A DNA stretch of 64,000 nt, taken from positions 1,054,001-1,118,000 of the forward strand of contig CAWGJS010000002.1 in assembly GCA_963822955.1 (NCBI GenBank), read 5' to 3'. This DNA is from JAJYUU01 sp963822955. Its GTDB lineage: Bacteria > Actinomycetota > Actinomycetes > Streptosporangiales > Streptosporangiaceae. A program made the position numbers and the translations under genes. This document shows, one piece after another, positions 52,846 through 59,760 of this stretch (positions are counted from its first letter, which is position 1; each line of letters opens with the position of its first letter). Below the pieces are notes generated by a model. It was not told the origin of the DNA, searched no databases, and saw only the letters and a program-made list of their open reading frames with translations.

Positions 52846-53040
52846 GTGCGCCGCCGCGGTTGGATGTCGGCACCGTGCCCGCGCACGGCGTTCACCGAGA
52901 GCATCGCCGAGTTCCCGCCGCGGGCGCGGCCGACCGGTCGGCTGTGCCGTCAGCTGGCCAGCCAGGTTGCCTCGGGCCGAAGCGTGGCGGCGGCCGCGGT
53001 CGCGCTGCAGACGGACGGTCATCAGCTAGCCGCCGCGAGG
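52846..53040 (+). pseudogene. ISL3-family transposase fragment
   Basis: 'RRRGWMSAPCPRTAFTES' and 'PPRARPTGRLCRQLASQVASG' match the N-terminal zinc-binding/linker part of ISL3 transposases (CP..F.E..p...R.R.T.RL...). Nothing else of the element is present: no catalytic DDE part, no terminal repeats. It fills the gap between the GT39-like gene and the metallo-hydrolase gene. Confidence 0.6.
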
Positions 53041-53071
53041 GCGACCAGCCCCCTCAACTTCGAAGAGCCGC

Positions 53072-53866
53072 TTATAGTCCGCGGCTGGCGAGGTAGTCGG
53101 CGATGATCTCGTGCGCTCGGCCGCGGCCGAAGAGCGGTCCGTGACCGGCCAGGACCGTGTCGGCCGGCAGGGCCCGCAGTCGCCGGAGGCTCGCCGCGAA
53201 GTCCGTCTTGCTGGACCGGGGGAGCTCATCGAGCAGCGGCTCGCCATCGACGATCACGTCGCCGGAGATCAGGGTGGCAGATGCGGCTTCCCAAAGACAG
53301 ATGGAGCCTGGCGAGTGACCAGGCGCGTGCACCACCACAAAGGTGCGATCCCCGAGCGACACGACGTCGCCGTCGGCCAGCCAGCGGGTGATGCTGGCGG
53401 CCGACGTCCGGAAGGAGGTCAGATCGAAGCCGTCATACGGCAGCGCATCGACGAGCAGTTCCGGCACGGGCTCACGTGCAGCTTCGAACTCATCAAGCAG
53501 CGCAACCGGGTAGGTGCTCGCCTCAAGCGTCACGTAATCACCGGCCTGCTCGATCACGTCGCCGTCATCTCGATGCGCGGCGCGGTCGGCGAACTCGGCC
53601 AGGCCGCCGAAGTGATCGAAATGCGCGTGCGTGGCGACCGCGATGACCGGGCGATCCAGGTAGCTGCCTAGCTCGTCGGTCAGCCGGCCGATGCCAAGGC
53701 CGGAGTCGACGAGCAGGTGCGAGTCCCGCCCGCGAACCAGCCACGAGTTGGAGCGAACGTAAGGATGGACGTACGGCTCGGTGATCCGGAATACGCCGTC
53801 GGCGACCTCGGTCACCTCGAACCACTGCGGCACTACCTGAAGCTCGCGCTCGCTACCGCGCTGCAT
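53072..53866 (-). CDS. MBL-fold metallo-hydrolase
   Basis: This is 264 residues from ATG 53866 (GTG 53872 also possible). The metal motif is 'VATHAHFDHFGGLAEFADR' (HxHxDH), followed by 'VVHAPGHSPGSICLWE', 'LISGDVIVDGEPLLDELP' and 'VLAGHGPLFG'. The order and spacing fit the large hydrolase group that includes glyoxalase II and lactonase-like enzymes. The substrate is not clear. A second, different MBL gene begins divergently 121 nt away. Confidence 0.88.
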   Translation of the reverse strand: MQRGSERELQVVPQWFEVTEVADGVFRITEPYVHPYVRSNSWLVRGRDSHLLVDSGLGIGRLTDELGSYLDRPVIAVATHAHFDHFGGLAEFADRAAHRDDGDVIEQAGDYVTLEASTYPVALLDEFEAAREPVPELLVDALPYDGFDLTSFRTSAASITRWLADGDVVSLGDRTFVVVHAPGHSPGSICLWEAASATLISGDVIVDGEPLLDELPRSSKTDFAASLRRLRALPADTVLAGHGPLFGRGRAHEIIADYLASRGL

Positions 53867-53987
53867 CGTCACAATCTCCCAGTACGCCAGTCTCCCAGTG
53901 CGCCGTCTCCGGGTGCGCAGGTCCCGAGTACCCGACCGCCGAGCCAGCAAGCTGTGCGCGCGGCGGCACGGCTGACATTATGTGCGC

Positions 53988-54953
53988 ATGGATGACGCCG
54001 AGACTAGCTTCGCAATCGGTGACCCTGTCATCGATCTCGGCCACGAGGTGTACCAGATAGACACCCGGATGGCCGGCTACGACGGCATCACCGCGAGCTA
54101 CCTCATCCGCGGCGACCGGCCGTGCCTGGTCGAAACGGGCACCGCTCCGTCCGCGCCGGTCGTGAGGGACGCGCTCGCCTCGCTCGGCGTCGGCCCTGGC
54201 GACCTGGCCACGATCGTCGTCACCCATATCCACCTGGACCATGCGGGCGGGACTGGCGACGTGGCGCAGATGTTCCCCTCCGCACAAGTCGTCGTGCACG
54301 CGCTCGGGGCCCGCCACCTGGCTGACCCGTCGCGCCTGATGGCGAGCGCGCGCATGGTCTGGGGCAGTGAGCTTGACGGTCTCTTCGGGACTCTGGCGCC
54401 TACCCCCCATGAGCGCATCAGGGCGGTGGACCAGGTCGGCATCGTCGACCTGGGTGGCGGTCGCCGGCTCGAGAGTCATTACTCGCCGGGCCATGCCCGG
54501 CACCATGTGGGCCTTGTCGATTCCGTCAGCGGTGATCTGTACGTCGGCGATGCGGCCGGCCTCTACGTCCCGGAGACCGGCGATATGCGGCCGGCCACTC
54601 CCCCGCCTGACTTCGACCTCGAGGTCGCGCTCGGATCATTGCGGATGTTCGCTGCCTTGCAGCCGACGCGATTGCTGTTCAGCCACTTCGGGCCGGTAAC
54701 AACGGTTGACGAGGCGCTGGACAGGGCGGCCGCAGAGATCCGCGTCTGGGTCGAGGAGACCCGGCAGGCGCGCAAGGCCGGCCTGGACCTGGATCACGCG
54801 GCTGCCATGGTGGCCGAGCGGACGCGTGAGCGCTACCGGGTGCTGAGCGAGGATGGCTTCGCCGAGGTCGCTGCCAAGCTCGATCGGACCGGCGGTACGG
54901 CGGCGAACGTGGCTGGCATCATGCACTGGCTCGACAAGACCAAGGCCGGCTGA
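53988..54953 (+). CDS. MBL-fold metallo-hydrolase
   Basis: This is 321 residues from ATG 53988 (GTG 53982 alternative). The motif 'IVVTHIHLDHAGGTGDVAQMFPSA' supplies HxHxDH; then 'HYSPGHARHHVGLVD', 'LYVGDAAGLYVPETGDMRPATPPPDFD' and 'RLLFSHFGPVTTVDEALD' follow. The C-terminal helical tail (AAAEIRVWVEETRQARKAG...) is typical of a subset of MBL hydrolases in actinobacteria. Divergent from the other MBL gene; a hairpin lies 40 nt after the stop. Confidence 0.88.
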   Translation: MDDAETSFAIGDPVIDLGHEVYQIDTRMAGYDGITASYLIRGDRPCLVETGTAPSAPVVRDALASLGVGPGDLATIVVTHIHLDHAGGTGDVAQMFPSAQVVVHALGARHLADPSRLMASARMVWGSELDGLFGTLAPTPHERIRAVDQVGIVDLGGGRRLESHYSPGHARHHVGLVDSVSGDLYVGDAAGLYVPETGDMRPATPPPDFDLEVALGSLRMFAALQPTRLLFSHFGPVTTVDEALDRAAAEIRVWVEETRQARKAGLDLDHAAAMVAERTRERYRVLSEDGFAEVAAKLDRTGGTAANVAGIMHWLDKTKAG

Positions 54954-54992
54954 AGCCTGTCCGGCGACGCTCGTTTCATGATCCGGTAAATC

Positions 54993-55013
54993 TGGCGTCC
55001 GCATCGGACGCCA
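54993..55013. terminator. Perfect hairpin between convergent genes
   Basis: TGGCGTCC (54993-55000) and GGACGCCA (55006-55013) pair over a 5-nt loop, between the stops of the MBL gene and the membrane propeller. It could act in both directions. Confidence 0.6.
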
Positions 55014-55070
55014 AGTCTCCAACAGGACGCCGAGCAGTGGTCGCGGCGGTATAGAGCCCTTGGCTTTCCG

Positions 55071-56348
55071 CTAACTGCTGCCCGCCCCAACCATTGCCGT
55101 GTAGTTGCAGCATGGCGCGCTCGAACTGCGTACCTCGCCGCTTGTTACCTGATACGCCCATAGGTGCTGGCCAGCCCCTTGGTACAGCAGCCAGGAACCG
55201 ATCTCGGACCACGCGGTGTCAGCGAAGGCTCGCGCAGCCGACGGCACTGGCGTCACTCTTGCGGTGCCCAGTTGCACCAGGTAAAGGCGATCCCGGCCTT
55301 CGTCGGCGGGCGGCACCGCCGCGTAGGTCGCGATCATCTGACCGCCCGGCGAGAGTGCATTCACTCTGTTGAATCCAGCCGGCAGCCACCCTGCAGTGCC
55401 TGCCGGGGCGGCGAACGAAGCGAGCCTGCCCGTCCGCAGGTCGAGCACTCGCAGCATGGCGCAAGCCAGGAAGCCGTTGTCACCTGCGTCTGGCTCCGTC
55501 GTGTACCAGTGGCAGCGGGTGCCGTACGCGATGATCCTGGCGGTCGCATCGAAGCCATCACTGATGCCGTCTCCGCGCGCGGGCATGTCCGGCAGGTTCT
55601 GCGGTGTGCTCCCAGGTCGCCACATGGCCAGGCCCAAGCTGGAGCCGTGCCTGGTCTCCAGCAAGAATCCGGCATCTGTGCCCCTCAGGACCAGCGCGGT
55701 ATGGGCGGGCATGAAGACTGCTGGTCCAGCCGGCCCGCCCGCGACCGGGACTTCACGCGCCTGAACCGGGCCACCGTCGGCGAAGTCGCGGTAGTACACG
55801 AGCCAGACATGGCCCGGAGTGGCGGAGGGAGCGAAGAACGGCGTGGCTGGTCCTAGCGCGCTAGGCCGGCCTTTAAGGGTCGCGGGTATTGTCATCGTTC
55901 CGGCCGAGCCGACGTAGACAAGCCGGGTCCCGACGCTGATCACGTAAGGCTGGTAATCGCCGCCAGAGATGCCCAGGACCGGACGTTGCACTACCTGCCC
56001 CGTGCTGAGGTCAGCTACATCCGCAGGAGGCGCGAAGTCTGGCCCGAAGGCTGGGTAGCCCACAGGCCACAGCACGACTGTCGTCCTGACGCCGGCGAGT
56101 ATCGGCGCGGCCAACCGCGGCGCCCTGCCGGAGCGCGCGGGCACTGCCGGCCTGGCCTGGCGATGGGGCGCCCGGACCCTGTTGTCACCGGCGGCACTCG
56201 CGATGACAGCGCCTGCGACTGAACCGATAGCGATGAAGATGGTCGCAGCCATCACGTACCGTCGCCGCTGGCGCCGGCGAGCCTCCCTGATCAGGGCATC
56301 CGGCACGGTCGCAGGCTCGGCCTGAGTGCCGCTCGCAGCGATCTTCAT
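55071..56348 (-). CDS. Single-pass membrane beta-propeller protein (GntR partner)
   Basis: This 425-residue protein is the intact paralog of the broken gene at 12.2-13.4 kb. Layout: 'MKIAASGTQAEPATVPDALIREARRRQRRR' in the cytoplasm, a membrane helix (YVMAATIFIAIGSVAGAVIASAAG, about 33-56), then an extracytoplasmic propeller with blades such as 'GTRLVYVGSAGTMTIPATLKG', 'HVWLVYYRDFADGGPVQAREVP', 'AMLRVLDLRTGRLASFAAP' and 'DRLYLVQLGTARVTPVP'. Cys residues in 'TRCHWYTT' and 'FLACAMLR' match the Cys pair of the paralog and may form a disulfide. AAGGAAC lies before ATG 56348. It is 8 nt after the GntR gene and surely co-transcribed. Confidence 0.8.
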   Translation of the reverse strand: MKIAASGTQAEPATVPDALIREARRRQRRRYVMAATIFIAIGSVAGAVIASAAGDNRVRAPHRQARPAVPARSGRAPRLAAPILAGVRTTVVLWPVGYPAFGPDFAPPADVADLSTGQVVQRPVLGISGGDYQPYVISVGTRLVYVGSAGTMTIPATLKGRPSALGPATPFFAPSATPGHVWLVYYRDFADGGPVQAREVPVAGGPAGPAVFMPAHTALVLRGTDAGFLLETRHGSSLGLAMWRPGSTPQNLPDMPARGDGISDGFDATARIIAYGTRCHWYTTEPDAGDNGFLACAMLRVLDLRTGRLASFAAPAGTAGWLPAGFNRVNALSPGGQMIATYAAVPPADEGRDRLYLVQLGTARVTPVPSAARAFADTAWSEIGSWLLYQGAGQHLWAYQVTSGEVRSSSAPCCNYTAMVGAGSS

Positions 56349-56356
56349 GACGTTCC

Positions 56357-56719
56357 TTACGAGACCTGCTTGAGAATCTCCGCCAGTTCAGTTGGTCCGT
56401 ATCCGTATCCGCGTGCCACCGAGACCAGTTCGCGCGCCTTCGCGATCACGAGGCTGCGGTGTGGAGCGATCCCGGTCACCGATACCCCGCGGCCGCGGCG
56501 GAACTCGACCAGCCCCTCATCCCGCACCGTGCGCAGCGCCCGGAAGACCGTGTTCGCGTTCACTCCGAGCACGGCTGCCAGGTCTGTCGCCGGCGGAAGC
56601 CGCTCACCCGGCCGAGCCTCGCCGTCGGCAATCGCGCGCCGGATGGCCGCCGCGACCTGCTCGTGCAGCGGAACCGGGCTGGAATGATCGATCTGGACAG
56701 TATTACTGGTGCTATGCAC
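56357..56719 (-). CDS. GntR-family regulator, YtrA subfamily
   Basis: This is 120 residues if started at GTG 56719. The winged helix is complete: 'PVPLHEQVAAAIRRAIADGEARPGERLPPATDLAAVLGVNANTVFRALRTVRDEGLVEFRRGRGVSVTG', followed by the short helical tail of YtrA-type repressors ('LVIAKARELVSVARGYGYGPTELAEILKQ'). TATGAT (56731-56726) sits 6 nt before the GTG, so the transcript is probably leaderless. YtrA-type regulators usually control their own operon, here the membrane propeller that follows. An upstream in-frame extension to 57001 comes from an IS30 relic and is not part of the gene. Confidence 0.85.
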   Translation of the reverse strand: MHSTSNTVQIDHSSPVPLHEQVAAAIRRAIADGEARPGERLPPATDLAAVLGVNANTVFRALRTVRDEGLVEFRRGRGVSVTGIAPHRSLVIAKARELVSVARGYGYGPTELAEILKQVS

Positions 56720-56731
56720 ATTGGCATCATA
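56704..56731 (-). promoter_or_regulatory. Leaderless promoter and putative autoregulatory operator of the GntR gene
   Basis: A -10 element TATGAT at 56731-56726 is followed by six bases and the GTG start. TACTGGTGCTA at 56704-56714, just inside the coding start, matches TACTAGTGATA at 12149-12159 near the decayed paralog (9 of 11). Binding there would block the start of transcription. Inferred. Confidence 0.4.
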
Positions 56732-56749
56732 TCGCAGTCGCGATGTACC

Positions 56750-56905
56750 GGGCCGGTCGCTGATCATCACCATGCCCTTGATCCGGCCGCGCGATCGCAG
56801 CTCACCGCGGCCCTGCACGTACAGGCTCTTGTAGATCGTCTCGTGCGACAGGGTCGGCCAGCCATCCAGCCCCGCCACGATCTGCGTACACGAGCGTCCC
56901 GGCCC
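56750..56905 (-). pseudogene. IS30-family transposase fragment
   Basis: 'TLSHETIYKSLYVQGRGELR' is a hallmark of IS30 transposases, and 'GRIKGMVMISDRP' is the segment that follows some 25-30 residues later in intact enzymes. Here they are joined by one residue, so an internal deletion is evident. The N-terminal HTH and the DDE catalytic core are absent. The relic lies in frame just upstream of the GntR gene and may have changed its promoter. Confidence 0.7.
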
Positions 56906-57037
56906 CCGCAGCCGGATAATCGCGACCACCAAGTCTTCATCACAACGCCGAGCACTGATGGTGGCGGCGTGCGGAGCTGTGCCGGCAGTCCGCCCGGACA
57001 CAAAGTCGCTTGCGTCCGCAACAGGGAGTGGCCGACG

Positions 57038-57565
57038 ATGGCACCGATGAGCGCCGTCCAGATCACCGGCTGTTCCGGCGCCGGGAAGTCCACGATCGCG
57101 CCCGTGCTTGCCCGCCGGGGCCTGGCATCCATCGATTCCGACGACGACCCTTTCCTAGCGCGGTTCGTCGACGCTGCCGGCAATGTGGTGAAGGAGCCGA
57201 CTGCGCCGGACCTCGCCTGGCTTTCGCAGCATGGCTGGGCATGGGATCCGGCCCGCCTGGATGAACTGATCCAGGCCGCAGTCCCAGCGACGCTGTACGT
57301 TTGCGGCGGCGCGGATAACGAGCTGGAGTTGGCCGATCGCTTCACCCAGGTGTTCCTGCTGGAGATCGACGAACCCACGATGCTGGCACGGCTAGATGCG
57401 CGCCGGGACTACCACGACTGGGGCCGTATCGGGGCCACGCGCGAGTACCTCCGCCGCAAGCTGCCGGAATTGCAGGCCCGTCTGCGCGCGTTCGGCGCCA
57501 TTCCCATCGACGCCCGACTGCCCCTCGACCAGGTAGTGGAAGCGATACTCTCGCACGTTGACTAG
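57038..57565 (+). CDS. P-loop nucleotide kinase-like protein
   Basis: This is 175 residues from ATG 57038 (GGGAG about 10 nt upstream). Walker A is 'VQITGCSGAGKSTIAPVLARRG', followed by 'ASIDSDDDPFLARFVD' in the substrate-binding position, 'TLYVCGGADNELELADRFTQVFLLEIDEPTMLARLDARRDYHDWG' (lid and Arg residues) and the C-terminal helix. It has the size and shape of small adenylylsulfate/shikimate/gluconate-kinase-like enzymes, but the phosphoryl acceptor cannot be named. It is divergent from the GntR operon with the IS30 relic in between. Confidence 0.8.
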   Translation: MAPMSAVQITGCSGAGKSTIAPVLARRGLASIDSDDDPFLARFVDAAGNVVKEPTAPDLAWLSQHGWAWDPARLDELIQAAVPATLYVCGGADNELELADRFTQVFLLEIDEPTMLARLDARRDYHDWGRIGATREYLRRKLPELQARLRAFGAIPIDARLPLDQVVEAILSHVD

Positions 57566-57678
57566 GGAGTGTGCAGTTTGCGTCGGCAGTTCAGCACCGG
57601 AACCGGTCCGGCAACCATGCAGCTCGCCCTGACATCGGTGCCGACGGCGGGTGCGGCAAGGCGACTAGGGAGCAGCAG

Positions 57679-58601
57679 GTGACTGCGTTGCGGTTCCCGG
57701 CCGAGATCGCGGTCGGCGAGGTCCGGTGGGAGGACGCCCTGGAGCCGGGCGGGTGGGGTCATCTGCTTGCCACTGGCGTGGTGGCGGTGCCTGACGGGAC
57801 TGCGGTCACGCTCGAGGTGAAAGATGTGGCCGAGGTCACCGTCTCCAACCGCGATCAGGCCGGCGGAGGGATGTTCACGGTCGGTGCCGGGTCGATGCCG
57901 GCAGTCCCGCGCCGCCGGCGTCGTATCCGGCGTGCGCATCGTGCGCGCTACCGGCGATCCCACGAGAGGGTTACTTGGCGGCGGGGAATGCCCGACAGTG
58001 CGCTGCGTAACAACAGGAGCATCTGGGGTGAGCCTGGGAACGAGAGCTACAGCGTCGAGTACGGTCACGAGCCGGTGGACCTGGAGTTCATCCGCGGCCT
58101 GCCCGCGGACAGCGTCTTCGAACTCAGCCTGAGCGAGGTTGTCCCGGCCTCCTTTGCCGCGGTCGCTCATCTCGCGCCGGGCCTGCGGGGCCTCGGCCTC
58201 TTCCTCGACGACTTCGGCGATGATGCCCCGTCCGTGATCGCGGAACTGACGTCGCTCGAGTCGCTGCGACTTTACGGCAACTGGGACCCTGAGGACGGTC
58301 CCTCGCTGCGGCTTGACGACCATGCCCTGTCCGCGATCGCAGGCTTGCCCGATCTCGAATCGCTGTCACTGCTCGGCGGGTCCTACACCGAGCATGGCTT
58401 GCAGCAGCTGCGCCGACTGCCGAAGCTGCGGCACCTCCACATGGAAAGAGACGGCCTGACGGCCCGATGTTCCGGTTCGCCGCCGCCATGCCAGCGCTCA
58501 CCCGGCTGACAGGCCTGGATGAATATGGCGACGAAGGCCCGATGCCCCCGGCCGAGGTCGACCAAGTCCGGGCAATGCTCCCGCAAATCAGTATGGACTG
58601 A
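57679..58601 (+). pseudogene. Leucine-rich-repeat-like protein, frameshifted
   Basis: From GTG 57679 (GGGAG 6 nt upstream) the first part reads 'LRFPAEIAVGEVRWEDALEPGGWGHLL' and 'TAVTLEVKDVAEVTVSNRDQAGG'. An Arg-dense stretch (57890-57990) without domain character follows. The last part is LRR-like: 'LGLFLDDFGDDAPSVIAELTSLESLRLYGNW', 'ALSAIAGLPDLESLSLLGGSYTEHGLQQLRRLPKLRHLHMERDGL'. Near 58464 one base is missing: the continuation 'PMFRFAAAMPALTRLTGLDEYGDEGP' to 'MLPQISMD' is in the next frame and stops at 58601. The Arg-rich middle may mark a second disruption or a fusion of two genes. No function is assigned. Confidence 0.55.
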
Positions 58602-58938
58602 CCAGCCTGCGATCGCAGGCACCCGGTTCGGCCGGCCACGCCGCGCGCAGCCGCATCAGAGTTGCCAGGCAACCTGCCACTCGCTGCGCGGCACCTGACT
58701 TCGGCCACGACTTGGCCTTGATCATTCCGGTGGTTCGCTGACCTGCCGGTTCGCTGTTCGCGATTGCTGAAGTTGCGCACCAGGCGCGGCCCTAGTCAGT
58801 CGGCCCTCCGGACGGCCGCCGGGAAGCGACATCCCCCGAAGTCCGCGGTTTCCGGCCGACTTCGCAGAACGCGTGCGCACGCCGGACAAACTGGCTAAGT
58901 TCGGCATTGACCTGCCCGTTATGGAGGGGGTCTTGAAC
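58602..58938. other. Intergenic region with a remnant duplicate of a neighbouring gene's 3' end
   Basis: This is 337 bp between the LRR-like gene and the small membrane protein. It holds a 38-bp copy (58656-58693) of the last 12 codons and stop of the gene at 59429-59656. I saw no complete gene. A GGAGGGGG ribosome site for the next gene lies at 58923-58930. Confidence 0.6.
58656..58693 (-). repeat. 38-bp partial duplicate of the 3' end of the 59429-59656 gene
   Basis: It matches 59429-59466 in 36 of 38 positions, including the stop codon (reads ProArgSerGluTrpGlnValAla...GlnLeu-stop on the minus strand). The rest of that gene is not repeated here. Confidence 0.75.
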
Positions 58939-59259
58939 ATGGCCCACCAAGCTTGGCTCATCCTCCTGTCCACCGTCCTGGGCATCGGCTTGGTGTACAA
59001 CGGTTGGTCGAGGTGGCGCAGAACAGCGGCGAATCATGCAATGCGGGTGCAGGCCGAGAAGGACTTCGTAACCAGGACTGCAGCCCAGATGGAAGAAGAC
59101 GAGCGCCGGTACGGTGTCACCGCGCACGTGCGGGCACCCACCGCCGAGGAGATCGCCGAGGCGCGCAAGAAGTACGGTGTCACCGGGCACGTGCGCGTGC
59201 GGGCCGTCACCGCCGAGGAGATCGCGGAGGCGCGCAAGAGGTACGGGCGGGAGGACTGA
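58939..59259 (+). CDS. Small single-pass membrane protein with duplicated C-terminal motif
   Basis: This is 106 residues from ATG 58939 (GGAGGGGG 8 nt upstream). It has one N-terminal membrane helix (AWLILLSTVLGIGLVYNGW), a basic stretch (SRWRRTAANHAMR), then a cytoplasmic helical domain in which a unit of about 25 residues occurs twice: 'YGVTAHVRAPTAEEIAEARKK' and 'YGVTGHVRVRAVTAEEIAEARKR'. The DNA of the two units is also very similar. I do not recognise a family. The gene stands alone between an LRR-like relic and a small minus-strand gene. Confidence 0.65.
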   Translation: MAHQAWLILLSTVLGIGLVYNGWSRWRRTAANHAMRVQAEKDFVTRTAAQMEEDERRYGVTAHVRAPTAEEIAEARKKYGVTGHVRVRAVTAEEIAEARKRYGRED

Positions 59260-59317
59260 TCCGCATATCGAAGACCGCCCGCCTCAACCGCGCGATGCAG
59301 ATCCAGGCCAGACCCAC

Positions 59318-59338
59318 ATCATCATCATCATCATCATC
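59318..59338. repeat. (ATC)7 microsatellite
   Basis: Seven perfect ATC triplets lie in the gap between two small convergent genes. Trinucleotide runs are unusual in such GC-rich DNA. Confidence 0.9.
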
Positions 59339-59428
59339 GCCGCCGACCCCTCTCCGAAGACCCGCACCAGGCACTCAACGCGATCAACGGCACCGACCGG
59401 CTTGCGCACTAGGATGGCCGAACTCGGG

Positions 59429-59656
59429 TCAGAGCTGCCGGGCAACCTGCCACTCGCTGCGCGGCAGCGCGGCGTAGACCTCGTCCTCGCCGGGCTCACG
59501 GCCGACGGCATCCCTGACTGCCTGCATCGGCGAGTTTCGCGCGGTGAGGCCGGATCGCCGGTCGACGTCACCGACAACAACCCAGTGCCCGGCCTGGGCT
59601 TCGCGCAGCACCACATACCCGCCGACGGCTGCGGCCTCGGCTCTTTCTGTTGCCAT
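59429..59656 (-). CDS. Small hypothetical protein (75 aa)
   Basis: This is 75 residues from ATG 59656: 'MATERAEAAAVGGYVVLREA', 'GHWVVVGDVDRRSGLTARNS', 'AVRDAVGREPGEDEVYAALPRSEWQ'. It looks like a compact alpha/beta domain with the ending '..RSEWQVARQL'. A copy of its last 38 bp lies at 58656-58693. No family is recognised. Codon use matches neighbours. The gene may be an adaptor or a component of an accessory module. Confidence 0.55.
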   Translation of the reverse strand: MATERAEAAAVGGYVVLREAQAGHWVVVGDVDRRSGLTARNSPMQAVRDAVGREPGEDEVYAALPRSEWQVARQL

Positions 59657-59760
59657 AGGCCAATATTCTCGGCTGGCGAATTGCGCCGTACGAGCGCACG
59701 GCACTGAGAAGGTCGACGAACTCTCTTACTCGGAACTCGTGACCGTGGTCACGTCCGCTG

